From: Ananas comosus
Taxonomy: Eukaryota > Streptophyta > Magnoliopsida > Poales > Bromeliaceae
Reading direction: 5' to 3'
Length of the DNA stretch: 64,000 nucleotides
NCBI RefSeq assembly: GCF_001540865.1
Contig: NC_033621.1
Location: 18,441,988-18,505,987, forward strand
In this document: piece by piece, positions 43,273-55,397 of the stretch
How the letters are laid out: the number at the start of each line of letters is the position of its first letter
Position numbering within the stretch: position 1 is the stretch's first letter
The notes under the pieces: model-generated
What the model was told of the DNA's origin: nothing
Databases searched by the model: none
The model's input: the letters and a program-made list of their open reading frames with translations, nothing else
Translations under genes and position numbers: made by a program

Positions 43273-46200
43273 GCTCGGCGTCTATTGACGTGATCTGAAC
43301 CCGACCAAATTGGCGGGGATTGGGGCGTGACACTGATGGTGGTTTTTGGTGGTACTTCTTAGGTATAGGTGATGGTTAGATACATCGGTCGAGTTGAGAA
43401 CTCAGATACTGGGTGAGGTGAGTGCTCCATTCCAAAGTCGGTAAAATTGTATCTTAGTCGGCTTCCTCTTATGTTTGATCTATTCTATATAGTGGTTGAG
43501 TAGGACAACATGTCGTGGCTTCATATTGGTATATGCTTTTACTCTATATGCATGTTGCTTGTTATGTTGGTTATCATGTCGATTCTTAGTCTCTTGATTA
43601 ATTTTTCTTTATAGTTGTTGTTTGATATGTAGAGTAGGTGGTGATCTGGTGTATTATCCACCTATCCATGATAGGACCTAATTGGTCGGTGTGTATTCCT
43701 TGTTGAGTATTGATTATGTGGGTTCATTGATTTATCCCTTGTGCAATTGGACCCCCATCGGTCTGCTATCCTACTATGTGTGATTTTATTTTGTAAGTTG
43801 GCACTCTTTTTACGAGATTGACTATAGAAGTTGGTAGACTCATTGTGTTCATGATTGAGACCCCAACATGCTACTCCTTTGCTCCCTTATAATTATCATC
43901 ATCCTCGTCATGTAGCATGCTAGTTGACGCGAGATTTCCTCTTGGCTCTTCTTGTCGCCTGTGGGCAGTAATTTGACTATGAATGAGCTTTGAGTACACA
44001 CATGTGGTTATAGCTTGTGACGGCACTGTAGTAGTCTTAGAACATGGTTCACAACCTTGAGTTCTTCAGTTACCAGCCCAGTGGGAGGTGTTGTTTCATG
44101 GCCACCCTAAGTTCTTCACCCCTAGATTTGATGTACACCTCTCTTAGACAGAGTTATCGACATTGGGTGTAGGTGGTTATGTTCCTCCAGAGTGGTACTT
44201 GATTTTTGTTCTTCACGACCTAGTGGGCGAGCTTAGGCCGGTCTTTATGACAAGTCATGGTGATTGGGTATAATTTGGACTATTCTTATGTCCAGTTGAT
44301 GCATAGTATCTCTGATAGAGTTATGCATGGTGTTCAAGTAGTTGTTTGGATTACAGTAGCGGTATTCCTCATTAGTGACTTATGATATTTCATTATTTAT
44401 CATCTTACTACTATAGTTGGTGTTCCTATTGCATTGTATATGACTTTTATTTACAGTAGCGGTATCCTTTGGTTAGTTGTTCATGATAGTTATTCACTTG
44501 TTAACTTGCTATTGCTATTCATAGTCATTGCATTCAGTACCTAGCTTTATGTTTATAATAGCAGCATTATTCTGTATTCTAGTTCATGACACTTATCTAT
44601 TTACATTATGCTACTGTGATTGACTTGTCCATATTTGCAGTTATTCGTTTATTGCACTCCTTTGTTTACCAGTGAGTGCAACTTGCCCTCGTCAGTTGGT
44701 TCGTCCTAGTGGAAAACATATTTATATGTCTCTCACCTTACTGTTTTTACAAGTGTCACTGACAGTGCGCATTGGGGCACGGTATGAGGATGCGATTAGC
44801 AAGCGCCTAGATAGCTCGTGCTGTCGAGTTAGTTCTAGATTTATTCTTATTCATTATATTTATTTCATGTGGAGGTTTTGTGATTTGGTTATTGTGGTTT
44901 GAGTTTAGCTATTGTGTTGGGTTTTCCTATTATAGTGGTTTAGCGGGATCCTAATTATGGTTTTGAATAGTTACAAGTTGTGGAAGCTTTCATATGTACA
45001 TCTACCTTGTTCAAGTTGCTTGTGGTTGCGTTTTTGTGCTCGTAAGCCGTGCATGTATATGGGAGACTCTGTCCGCGTGGACTGTAGTGTCCCTAGGACT
45101 TAACTGTCGGAATAACTACAATATTAATGACTAGTCGACACATTTATAGAGTGTCAGAAATAGTCGGAGTCGTTTTGGCGCAAATAGATGCGAAAACGGA
45201 CTCGACGCACTCAAATAAGCCAAAACTGATGTTCTGACAGTTTAGGGTGCCCAGAAGCTTAGGGCACCTCGATTCAGAGTGCTATTTGGTATATGTTGCT
45301 AAAGTCATTACAGACCCAGTTTAGAGTGCCCAAAATATGCGCTCAAATTCTTCCTCGTGAATATCGATTGTTTTGACACGTGGCATGTGGTAGGTTTGAG
45401 TTGCAAATGGAGGTTAGGCACATCAGACCGCCACACGGGTGAGTCATTTTGCTGGATGCAGTGGTAAGCTGTTTGCGGCACCCGAATTATGGGTTTAGGG
45501 TGCCCGAATCTGCATTTTCAGTGCTGAAATAGGTTAGCTTCTGTTTTTCTTGTGGCTTATTCTACCCATCTATTGCTTATATTGCTTCTATAAAAGGCTG
45601 TGGATAACTCCTAAGAGCTCTTTTACTTCATCTTTCACATCAAGCTTGAATTCCTCATCTAAATCACCTCCAATTTAGCTCAAATCCATCTATTGTTCCC
45701 TGTGAGTAGGCTTCACAGCAGGAAAATCCAGCAACAACTTCAACAAAGAATGGAATTGTGATTTTTTGATGCTTCCGATTGCTGTGGGAAATTCTTTGGT
45801 GGAATGTAGACTTGAAGGAATGTGTTTGGAACAATCCTATAGTAATTAATTATAGGTTAATTAGTGATATTAAATTGCTGAATTTAGCTTGAATTGGAGA
45901 TTTTGAGCTGATTTTGGAATTTTATTAGAGTTCATGGATTCGAATCCCATTTCAACCCGATTTTCGAAGTTGAATCAGTTCCTACACCTTTCTTGGGTAT
46001 TTTAGGTGTTCTTTCACTAGGAATTTCAAATTTGGAAGGTCAGTTTAATTCAGAATTTTGAATTTTTGTGTAATAGAGCAGTTTTGGGAGACTTCGCTTG
46101 ATTTTAATGAAATTTTGGATCCAGATTTTTATAGTGAGTTGATTGCTGGATTTGGATTGGTTATTCTCTTATATTTGGAGGTTTTAGACTCCTTTCCATG

Positions 46201-46960
46201 GAATTACAAATTAGAATTCTTATATTCTAGCTTGAAGTGAGTTGAAGTGCTGAGTGCTAATTTTTTGAATGCTGATTTGGGCATTCTTTTCTGGATCCGA
46301 ATTGTCTTGAAGGACTTTTGGTTGCTATTTTAGTTGAGAACTGGTGAGGCAACACACCTGGGTGATTGGTCCTATTACTAGGAGGTGAGTTTGAGTAATT
46401 TTAGCACTTTAATTCTAGATTTTGCTCTGTTGAGCCTGTTTGAAATAATGCCATTTTGGTTGGTGATGTTACTGATTTGTGCTCAGCCAGAACTTGTTGT
46501 TTCGGGATCCAACAGTGAGGCTATTGTGTGAAGGACTTAAGTTGGGCTTGTTGATCACGGTATTCCTTTCTATGGTTCGATTAGCTCTTCAGGTTGGTTA
46601 ATGTCTACCGAAATTTGTGAAATTTTTTCAAAGTTGTAGAGATTTCGGCATGCATTATTTTGTATCAATCATCATGTTTAGTGGCTTAAATTGTAGACTT
46701 GCATGTTAATGTATGAAATCTGATTTTGGAGTATGATTTAGATATTTTAGATGATTACTACATGCTGAATTGAAAATTAACTTAGGAGAAAACGTACACA
46801 TTGAACTTGTCATTTATTCGATCAGATTTAGCTTCAGAAGCTTTTTTTTACTATTGTATTGTAGATTTTACTGCGTCGCGGATACTTATACATTAGTATA
46901 GGTAGAGATTAGGCTCATATTGAGATACCAAGTGGATTTTATAGTAATGTTTAGACTGTT

Positions 46961-47126
46961 TGTAAGACCCTAGATATTCCTATATATAAGATATAATAGG
47001 GCTGAAACTCTTAATCCAACTTAAGCATTTTGGGTAGTGGGTAGGCCCAAAAGGTTAAGAGAGTTAAGCATGCTAGGACGAGAGTAGTCCTAGGATGGTT
47101 AACCCCTAGGAAGTTAAGGCGTTACA
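46961..47126 (+). mobile_element. Cassandra solo LTR with 5S rRNA-derived promoter
   Basis: A 166-bp segment starts TGTAAGACCC and ends CGTTACA. It is flanked by CTGTT at 46956-46960 and 47127-47131. From about 47061 it matches the 3' half of plant 5S rRNA: AGTTAAGC, then GACGAGAGTAGT, then CTAGGATGGTTAACC and CCTAGGAAGT. This covers the 5S box A, intermediate element and box C of the RNA polymerase III promoter. Cassandra TRIM elements are known for exactly this. No internal region or second LTR remains. Confidence 0.88.
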
Positions 47127-47182
47127 CTGTTCCGCATTGTCGGGTGCCATTCGGATTAATGGTAAACCCAGATCCTTTCTTT

Positions 47183-48454
47183 TGTATAAGATTGTGTCGT
47201 GTTTAGGATATTTCTAAGTTGGCGAAGTTCGTGAAGTCGAATGGAGTCTTAAAGAAGTGAAGATGGAGATTGAAGAGATGATTCAAGTAATTCAAGATCA
47301 AAAGACTCGTTCGGTGATGCTCGGAACCCCAGGTATGGATAAGAATAATTTGTGGTGCAATATTGATTTATAAACATATTTGGAAGACTTAGGATGGTTT
47401 TAAAATCAATTCTAATCAAAAACTAAGTTTTTCAGGGTTCGGGGACCGGTCCCTGAACTGGGGGACCAGACCCCGTAGGTTCTCTCTGCGTGGAAACTAC
47501 GAGGGACCGGTCTCTGTTCTTGAAGGACCGGTTCCCGTAAGGTGTCTCATTTGATACGATCAGAGGGACCGGTTCCTGAACTGAGGACCGGTTCCCGTAA
47601 CTTGATTTCCACATTACGCAGAGACAGACCGGTCTCCGACTTGAAGGACCGGTTCCTGTGGCTTGTGTTTTCAACCATGCAACGAGGGACCGGTCCCTGG
47701 CTTTGAGGACCGGTCCCCCAAGGACCGGTCTCTTCGGGAGGACCGGACCCTAAGACCGTCGTCAGTTTTTAAAATTGTGTTTTTGAAATCTTAGTCTATC
47801 TAGAAGTCTTCTAAACCTATAAATATGATATGAGGAGCCCCATATGACGCAAGCTTAGAGAGAAAACTTTTTAGAAATCCTAACGGCTTGATTCGAAGCT
47901 TTTGATCTATGTTTTACAAATCAAGTTTTTCTTTGATCACCGATTCAGTTCTTTGATGTTTGATTTCAATGGTTCTTTAAGGATCAAATCGGTGATGTTC
48001 TAATTAGGGTTTCTCCTCATATCATATGTGCTTTCTAAGTTTTTAAATCACCACAAAGTATTAACATTCTTCGAGCTATGGATGGAGCGTTGGCGCGTGG
48101 ACTTTGCGTGAAGGCTGTGGATTCGGTGGGCGCTTCGTGGATTCGAGACGTGTTTGCTGCGAGGGCTTGCAGCGTGATCGGTTGAAGGAGTTCGATCGAT
48201 CGAGGACCGGCGAAGGCGATCTACAACGAGGATTCGGTAAATTGAGTCGTGTATTTTCGGTAAATCACTTGTACTCAATTTTTCATAGTGGATTGTTTTG
48301 TGTGATTGGTCCCGTAGGTTTTTCTCTCCGGATTGGAGTTTTTTCACGTTAAATCTCAGTGTTTGGTTTTATTTTTCGCTATTAGTTTTATTTTGCATCG
48401 AGAGATTTGTTTTTGCCATTTACACCTATTCACTCCCCCTCTAGGTGTTATTTA
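47183..48454 (+). mobile_element. Solo LTR of Sirevirus-like (Copia) type, about 1.27 kb
   Basis: It starts TGTATAAGATTG and ends near GGTGTTATTTA, just after CACTCCCCCTCTAGG, a pyrimidine motif usual at the end of Sirevirus LTRs. TCTTT flanks it at 47178-47182 and 48455-48459. The end is TA rather than CA, so the exact edge has some doubt. It contains an ACCGGT array with ten cores. Confidence 0.65.
47441..47751. repeat. ACCGGT palindrome array in the Sirevirus-like LTR
   Basis: Ten ACCGGT cores lie in 310 bp, mostly GGACCGGTCCCTG or GGACCGGTTCCCG, in pairs separated by about 20-24 bp. The LTR otherwise does not resemble the A family. Confidence 0.85.
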
Positions 48455-49167
48455 TCTTTTAGATCTTTAGGATTCATATCTTACATGCTTGGTTCCTAGA
48501 TCTATTTGATTATTTGCATCGACTATAAACTGCGTGAGCCTAATTGAGCTCGACACAGTGTGCTCTTTTGCTCAACTAAGTATCTTCCCTGAGTGCCACT
48601 CCGGAGTAAGGCCTTCTTGCATTCTTGTCGCAGTAGTCCTTTTGGGCATTCAACTTAGACCTTGTGGGTAGTGTACGGAGTAGCATGGGCACAGGCTGGA
48701 CTTGCCGGTTGGCGGTCGCTTTGGATTGAGTCAATTGTAATTGTTTCATAACTAGTAATGCATATATACACAAAGAACATGATATGAGTAGTGGTAGTGT
48801 AATGGCGTATTAGCTATAGAGTTTATTCTAGCTTACCATATTGTTCTTTTACCTACCAACTATACTGTTAATTTTGTAGATTTAGTCGGTAGGCTGTTGG
48901 GGCCAGTGACGATATACACTAAGGACTACTTTGTTTGTAATAGTTTTCACACCTATTGTTGTCATTTTTTCTTATAGAGCCTTCGGCTGCTGCTGTAACA
49001 CACTGAACTTTAGCAAATTGCGATGTTCTAGTGTTAAAATAGCGTTTTAAGCTATTTCCGGTGTTTTTGTTGGTCGTTGACTGAGTACCGACCCATTTCT
49101 CATGTTGCAGGAATGCGCGAAAGAGAACTTAGCATCAAAACCTCCAAACTGCAGGTTTTGGGGTGCT

Positions 49168-49375
49168 GCGTACCGGTAGCAGAGAGAAGGGGTACCGGAA
49201 CTCTCCTGTATAATTGAGAAAAGCTGCTCTCGGGTTTGAGCTGTTGGGTGGTCGGGTACCGGTACGGCATCGGCTGAGTACCGGTACGCCGCACTGTTTC
49301 TGCTTGACCGAGGCTCGGGTTTGGCAGTTTTGTTGACTTGGTACCAGTACTCTTTCCCGCATACCGGTACGCACT
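49168..49375. repeat. ACCGGT palindrome array in LTR G
   Basis: Four ACCGGT cores plus decayed ones, with arms GGTACCGGTAC, GTACCGGTACGC and ATACCGGTACGC. The arms again differ from other families while the core stays. Confidence 0.75.
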
Positions 49376-50233
49376 GCAAAAACTGCAGTTCGTGCAGTTT
49401 GCAATTTCTGGTGTTTTAAGGGGCTTTTTGGGGTTTGTTACAATATGTTATATAACCCCTTCATCTCCCTCACAGCACCCTTTGTGCTGAGCTTGGAGAA
49501 GGAGAAAGCTAGGGTTTTTCTCCCTTTTTCTCTCTAGATTTCTCCCAAACTTCTTTTAATTTGAGGTTTGATCTCTTTGTCTTCTTCTTCTTTATGGTGG
49601 CAAGCTTGTAGACCTTGGAGGAAGCTTGGATGAGAAGAGGAGAGCTTCTTGGTGGATTAATCTTCAACCCTACCTCAAGATAGCTTGATTTGGAACTCTC
49701 TTGAAGGTTAGTACCCATCTTGCAACCTCTATTTGTGATTTTTGCAAGATCTGGAGATGAAAACCTAGTTTTGAAAAAACTAGGGTTTGGTTTGCGATTT
49801 CTTGATTTGAGGCTTTTGGAACTTAATTGATGAGTGTAGAACTCTTCTTTAGGTTAGATTTGAAGATCCTTTGGATTGATATATTTGAGCTTTGGACAAG
49901 TGTAGCTTGATCAAAGGTGATTTTCTACCTCTTGTTGGGTTGGTTAAAGTTAAGCTTGTGGGGTGTTCGTTCATTACCCCTAACCCTTTTAGAAATTTTT
50001 TTAGGGTACTAGGAGCTTGGTGGACAACTTCGTTCGAAGGAATGAAATGGTTCGAAGATCATCCGGTGGGTTTGACCTCACCGAAATGGGTAAACTCCCT
50101 CTATGTCTTCCTTATGGTTTTAAGACATATTTAGATGCTTATTCATGCTCATTATGACATGCTAGAATTTATGAAGACATAATATGTACATGTTATGTAT
50201 AGTAAAAATTTATGCTCTATGTAGTAGAGGCAT

Positions 50234-51141
50234 TGTTCGGAGCCGAATTTCCTGATCCTTGACCCGGTGAAAGATCTTCCTCGGAGAACATGTAGGGATG
50301 AAAAACAGCTACGAATAGTGACCCTCGAAGTTTGCGCCCTTCGACTCGATCAAGCGATTCGGCTGATGAGGGATCGAATCAGCGGAGTTCGAAGACCTTT
50401 ACTTTAGACTCGGTTCGGCTGGAAGAGCCGAATGTACAGAATGCACAAAGTTTTAGGTCGGCTGATGAGCCAAATAGATGGAATACACAGAAACTGGTCA
50501 ACTGAAAGAGCCGAATGCCTTTATATATTAAAATGAAGTTGGGAACTCATACAAAACAGAGTGTGCCCGAAGAGCATACAAACTCTGAAAATCTAGATTA
50601 TAACAGAGTGTGCCCGTGGGGCATACAGACTCTAGGGATCTAACTTAAAAACTACTCTTAGGAAAGCAATAAATTTGGGTAAAAAAGTTTACATGTAGAC
50701 TACTCCTAGAAAACGATAAATGTAGGAAAGGAAAGTATTGAAAACGCGGCGGTCTTCTCGTTCAGGGGAGAGAAAGACCTTTATTACAGGCTTCAGAAAG
50801 ACCTTTATTACAGGCTTCAAAGTTACTATTATAATATCTTATCAGCCCACATTATTAGTTGGTTATAGTAGTGAGGGAAGTGCTGTAGCCATGATCATAG
50901 AAGTTACGCTCCACTTCTCATGGAAGTTACGCCCCACTTCACATGGAAGTTACGCTCCACTTCACATAGAAGTTACGCCCCACTTCACATGGAAGTTACG
51001 CCTCACTTCTCAACCGTTCCCGCCTAAACACTCTTGACCTTAAGGCGCCCTATTACCGACTCCTGGTGTACCACGTGTCCTTATTTCTTTAGCTCATATG
51101 TGGGTTACGTCGGCGTGTTAATTTTAAATTTGGCATCAACA
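50234..51141 (-). repeat. 3' LTR of TR-GAG2
   Basis: The ends on the minus strand are TGTTGATGCC and CCGAACA. It holds the GCCGA mini-hairpin array (50345-50515), two units of the 48-bp repeat (50565-50635) and five units of a 22-bp repeat (50899-51009). Confidence 0.85.
50899..51009. repeat. 22-bp tandem repeat, five units
   Basis: Units are GGAAGTTACGCCCCACTTCACAT with small changes. The partner LTR has four units (56040-56127) and TR-GAG1 LTRs have two or three degenerate ones, so the number varies between copies. Confidence 0.85.
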
Positions 51142-51362
51142 ATGCCCCCCCAATAGTCTTTCGAATAAACATTCGGATGACTATTGGTGCCAAATCGACT
51201 ACTCAATGGCACAGCTGAGACCTAAGCTTTAGTTTCGCTGGTTTTGGTTGGCTTAAAGAAAGCGACTCTTTATCATCCCAGCCGTATATACCTTAGCTTC
51301 ATCAGCCGATTCTTTACTTTTACTCGATTGGTTCGGCTCTTCTTGAACTGAATGTTCTTCTA

Positions 51363-52626
51363 TCAAGAATTTCTCCTTGAAGAAAGCGGCTCTTTACCAG
51401 CCGCATATACCTCGGCGTCATCAGCCGATTCTTCACTTTCACTCGATTGGCTCGGCTCTTCTTGAACCGACTGTTCTTCTATCAAGGATTTCTCTTTGCC
51501 TTTTCTTTGCTTTTTATATCGGCTCCATTGCAGTCGATTGTCCTTACTTTTTTTTCGAAATTGCTCATATTGGGCAACTCGAACACCTAGATCAAATAGG
51601 TTAGAAAAATACTTATCTTCAAAATAGTCTTTTATCTTAAAATGCAGACCATTTAACGTCATTTTGGCGAACTCTAATTCCGGCATTCTCATAAAGCACC
51701 GGGTATTGGCTATTTTGAAACGGTTCAAATACTCTTTGACCGTTTCACCTGACTTTTGTTGGTATAAAGCCAAGTCGGCAACCGATAATTGTGGCTTCGA
51801 CCTATAGAATTGCTCATGAAATTTTCTTTCCAATTCGTCCCAATCTTGGACGGAATTGGCTGATAAACTTGTATACCAAGTAAACGCCGTTTTAGTTAAC
51901 GACGTGTTAAATAATCGAAGTTTCAAAAATAAGTCAGCGGTCGCTTCTCTACATTGGGCCGTGAACTGGGCTATATGCTCGACCGTATTCTCGGTCTCAT
52001 CGCCCGAGAACTTATCGAACTTCGGCATTTTTCAGTTTGCCGGATATGGATCCTCCACATTGATGTTCGCGGGATAAGGTGATTTAAACACAGGCAGCAT
52101 TGCCAGCCTTGCGCCAACTCCGAAAGTATTTCGGATGGCTTCTTCAATCCGTGCGTATATTTCATTATTGTTCCCCTACAAAGGAACCTGTGCTTGTATT
52201 ACATTCGGTCCTTGCGGTAGACCGAAATTCGGTATAATAGGGTTAACTCCTTGCATATTCGGAGCCTGCCCCCCAGCCCTTACGCCTACATTTTGGGGCT
52301 GGTAAGCTGGTAAAGGAGGTAAACACAATGCCATCTCCGACTGCGGGCCGGCGTTTATATTCGTCGGCCTATAAGCAGCCTGGAAAGGTGCCATTTGCGG
52401 TTGCGCCTGTGAAACCGCCGGCGTGATGGGATTTTGTTGCACCGGGCATATTTAGGGGTCCCTGTTGCCCCCCGTAAGGTTGCTCATTTCGAGTAAATAA
52501 CTGTCTGATTCGAACAATATTTTCATTGTAGGCCGTTATGCCGGCCAACACCGTGTCTAGTTGAGCGGTACTTTGATGGATATTTTGATCAACAGTTTGC
52601 AAGACTCGGGTCATGTGGCCGAGTGC
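51363..52626 (-). pseudogene. TR-GAG2 gag-like gene, 3' part
   Basis: On the minus strand it continues from the A5 insertion with VLQTVDQNIHQSTAQLD, then VRIRQLFTRNEQPYG. A one-base insertion near 52450 shifts the frame. The next part has NPITPAVSQAQP to VIQAQVPL and ends in TAG at 52176-52178. A stretch including EIYARIEEAIRNTFG follows, then TGA at 52032-52034, and a 221-codon ORF (52028-51363) with the Retrotrans_gag core FTWYTSLSANSVQDW. The TAG and TGA are at the same codons as in TR-GAG1. Confidence 0.8.
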
Positions 52627-52800
52627 CTGAGTGTAAGGAAGTGAATTCTTGAAATCCGGGGATTAGACTTCGTTTAGAATTGACTAATTGTCGAGTGAGT
52701 AGGTTTCGGAAAGTCTGAAGGCGATTAAAATGCATAAGGTGCATTGAGGAAGAGTCCGCGAGAGCATCAGTGCAAAACCTGCACTGGAGCAAAATTGCTC

Positions 52801-53097
52801 TCGGGGACCGGTCCCCGGCAGGGAGGGACCGGTCCCATCGGCTGGTGTGGCCGGGATCCTTGATGCAACCGATCCCTGGCAGGGAGGGACCGGTCCCCGA
52901 ACGTCAACCCAGCGAGAAAGACCGAAATTTGGCTAAGTCCTAAAAATCCAACTCTCGGGAACCGGTCTCTCAGGCAAGGACCGGTCTCCCGGGGACCGGT
53001 CTTTCAGGCTAAGATCGGTTCCCGAACGTGAGATTTTTCTCTGCCCGAATAGGAGGCTCTCGGGGACTGGTCTTCCCGACCTGGGACCGGTCCCTCA
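52801..53097. repeat. ACCGGT palindrome array in LTR A5
   Basis: Seven ACCGGT cores and three decayed ones (ACCGAT, ATCGGT, ACTGGT) lie within 297 bp, mainly GGGACCGGTCCC. Confidence 0.85.
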
Positions 53098-54623
53098 CTG
53101 CGAAATTGCCCAGTGAGGGCTGCTTTGTAGAGTGGAAAGTTGAGGGGTTTAATTGCAAAATGGCCTATATGAGAGATGGGGAACCCTTTTCTCTCCCTCA
53201 CTGCTCTCTTTTCCCCTCACACTCTCACCCTTTCTCCCTTTCTCTCTCTCTAGAAAGAAAAGAAGGAGAAGAAAAAGAAGAGGAAGAAGAAGAAGGAGAA
53301 GAAAAGAAAGAGGGGGGAGAAGACTAAGAAGAAGAAGAAGATCATCTTCTTCTTCCTCAAGCTAGGAGCTCTAACCCTACAATAGTATTTCTAGGGTTTA
53401 GGGTTCTTGTTGTTTGGAGATGGTTTTAATGAGACCTAATGGAGTCAAATAGATGATTCTAGCATGAATCTAAAGCTTGAATCATGGATTTCTCCGTGGT
53501 TGCAACCTAGGGCTCCGATTTGGGATTTTTGGAAATCTAGGGTTTAATCTATTTTAATGGGTCATAAACCTAATTGCTAAGTCTTCGAACGCGTAGGCGA
53601 AGACGGTCCTTCGTTACGACGAGCGAGTGCGAAAATATCGCCGGAACAAGTGCTCGAGGGTTCGGATTAGCCTGAAGAGTCGAGGCGACGACGAAGGATC
53701 ACGGCGTCGAGTTTACTAGCTACACGGTAGTACCAAAAAGGTGGGGGTGCTATCCCGAAGCAGTTGAACTGCTCCCTATGTCTAAGTCATCATGTTGATC
53801 AAGTGCGGTTGATCAAGTGCTTATTGTATTATTGCATTATAGGGTGCTGAATGTAATTGTTACATTTTATTGCATGCTAGAGTTAGCTTAGCTTCGTGGA
53901 TATAGCGCCGAACCTAGTATGCATGAGTTGAATAGGAGATAGTCAACCCTATATGTGATGAATGTGTTATGCGAATGAGAACCTAGTATGGAATAACTAG
54001 TATATGAGAACATTGAACCTTGACGAGTGGCATCTAGTTAATGTTAACCTTGACGAGTGGCATCTAGTTAATATTAACCTATGATGAATAGCTATGAGAA
54101 CCTTAGTGTGGTTGGTAACACTAGAGTGATGAGTATGGTATTTGCTTGCATATATGATGATACTATCCTTAGTTGACAAGATGTTCCCAGTTTGTGAGGG
54201 TTTGGATCGAGCTTACATAGCCTATCTGCGCCTGTGGTGGTAGCTCCACACAGGTAGTGCACTCCGGAGGTTGTCACACGAGGGGGGGCCAATGTAGTTG
54301 CCCTTGGACTATTGTAGCTGTTCGCAGGCGGTCTCGGGGGTAGTTGAGTAGCTAGTCTCCTCCCCTATGAGACTTACACACATGAGATTGTGAGCAAGCC
54401 TCGAGTTCGCAGAGGGATTGGGTAACCTGATGAGTTCCACGTTTTTGTGCATAGTAGTATATTAGCTACAGGTTTCACTATGATGTGCATGCATGCATTA
54501 TACAGATTGAGGCATAGTTAGATGTTGCATATATATATATATGTATATCTGCTTAAATGTTGCCGATGCTTTCAATTACAAGTATCTATCTATCTGTCTA
54601 TTGTCTCTCTATGCTTGCTTAGA

Positions 54624-54687
54624 CCTAGTGGGGAGATCGGCGGAGTTGGCGGCCGAACCCACTGGGAACTATAGAAGATAGTTCTCA
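54624..54687 (+). other. Two-hairpin module, LTR A5
   Basis: CCTAGTGGG pairs with CCCACTGGG. Then GGGAACTAT pairs with ATAGTTCTC around a five-base AGAAG loop. Confidence 0.65.
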
Positions 54688-55180
54688 CCCCACTCTCTAT
54701 AGGTCCGAGTTCGAGTGTCCCCGGCGAGCGCGACGATCGTGGCAAGGGCATAGCGCCCTAGGGGTATCCATAGCTAGCTTTACTTCCTTCTGCATTAATT
54801 CCACTCTATGTTTTATGTTTGAGAGTAGATGATGTATAGGGTGAGGTTTTGAGAGTGATTGTACATATGTTTTGGAAGAATGTAAAGGTTGAAATAATTG
54901 TATCAAAGTTAATGAATTCAATAGTTAAGTATATCTCTCTTTTGATCACTTGTATGCTTTACTCGTGTTGCTTACTCTTGGTTGATATGCACTGTTTGCG
55001 CTTCGTTATCGTTGTATGATCATGTATGTAATCAAGTGTATTTCCTGGGAACTTGTGTACATGATCTCGTCGTTTGAGCCTTGGTCGGGCAGGGGAGTTG
55101 CTGTCCGTTCGGCGGTTGGTTCGCCGCGCCCGAACCGGACCAAATTGGTAGCGGTCTCGGGGCGGGGGCGTGACACTGAG

Positions 55181-55342
55181 TTAAACGCGGCTCTTGATGA
55201 GCCGACTGTTCACTAGTCTCTCCTCCAACAGGTAGTACCACCTAATTCTTATTCGCATTTTTGGCGCTACCAGCTTGGTCATTCCCTGAAGGCCTGGGAA
55301 TGGCTCTATTTAGGAGGTTCATAGCATTATCGTCAGCCATAG
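55181..55342 (-). pseudogene. TR-GAG2 gag-like gene, 5' part
   Basis: On the minus strand the start MADDNAMNLLNRA matches TR-GAG1. After about 32 codons there is a private in-frame stop, then VLPVGGETSEQSAHQEP and RLTQ up to the A5 insertion. The 5' LTR boundary and a GGCACGCCC-containing primer site follow at 55376-55397. Confidence 0.75.
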
Positions 55343-55397
55343 GACAAAGTCTAGATTAGGAATACCTGAGTGTGTCCCACTGGGCGTGCCAAAAATT

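Larger units (their letters stand above)
40845..43332 (+). mobile_element. Solo LTR A4 (about 2.5 kb)
   Basis: It starts TGTAACATATCG and ends GGGGCGTGACA. CTGAT flanks it at 40840-40844 and 43333-43337. Order of motifs: ACCGGT array (41014-41232), CT tract (41320-41390), CTCCGGAG (42494), two-hairpin module (42788-42850), terminal hairpin (43253-43272). It is inserted in LTR F. Confidence 0.9.
39538..45082 (+). mobile_element. LTR F, host of the large nest (split by A4)
   Basis: After removing A4, sequence 39538-40844 joins 43338-45082. It has long-LTR character: a CCTAGTGGGC word (44219), a second CCTAGTGG with a weak hairpin (44703), and a GAGACTCTGTCCGCG end region (45063-45077). B3 interrupts this end region, which resumes at 58581 (AGAGGAATCTC...). 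No protein domain is present. Both outer ends are undefined. Confidence 0.5.
52632..55175 (+). mobile_element. Solo LTR A5 (2544 bp)
   Basis: It starts TGTAAGGAAG and ends GGGGCGTGACA. CTGAG flanks it at 52627-52631 and 55176-55180, and removing it restores the gag-like reading frame of TR-GAG2. It is the youngest layer of the nest. It carries an ACCGGT array (52801-53097), CT/GA tracts (53190-53345), CTCCGGAG (54262), the two-hairpin module (54624-54687) and the terminal hairpin (55087-55106). Confidence 0.92.

Noticed and set aside
47061..47126. A 5S rRNA gene
   Set aside because: Only the 3' half is present, it carries substitutions, and it lies inside a 166-bp LTR with its own target duplication. 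It is a Cassandra LTR, not a gene.
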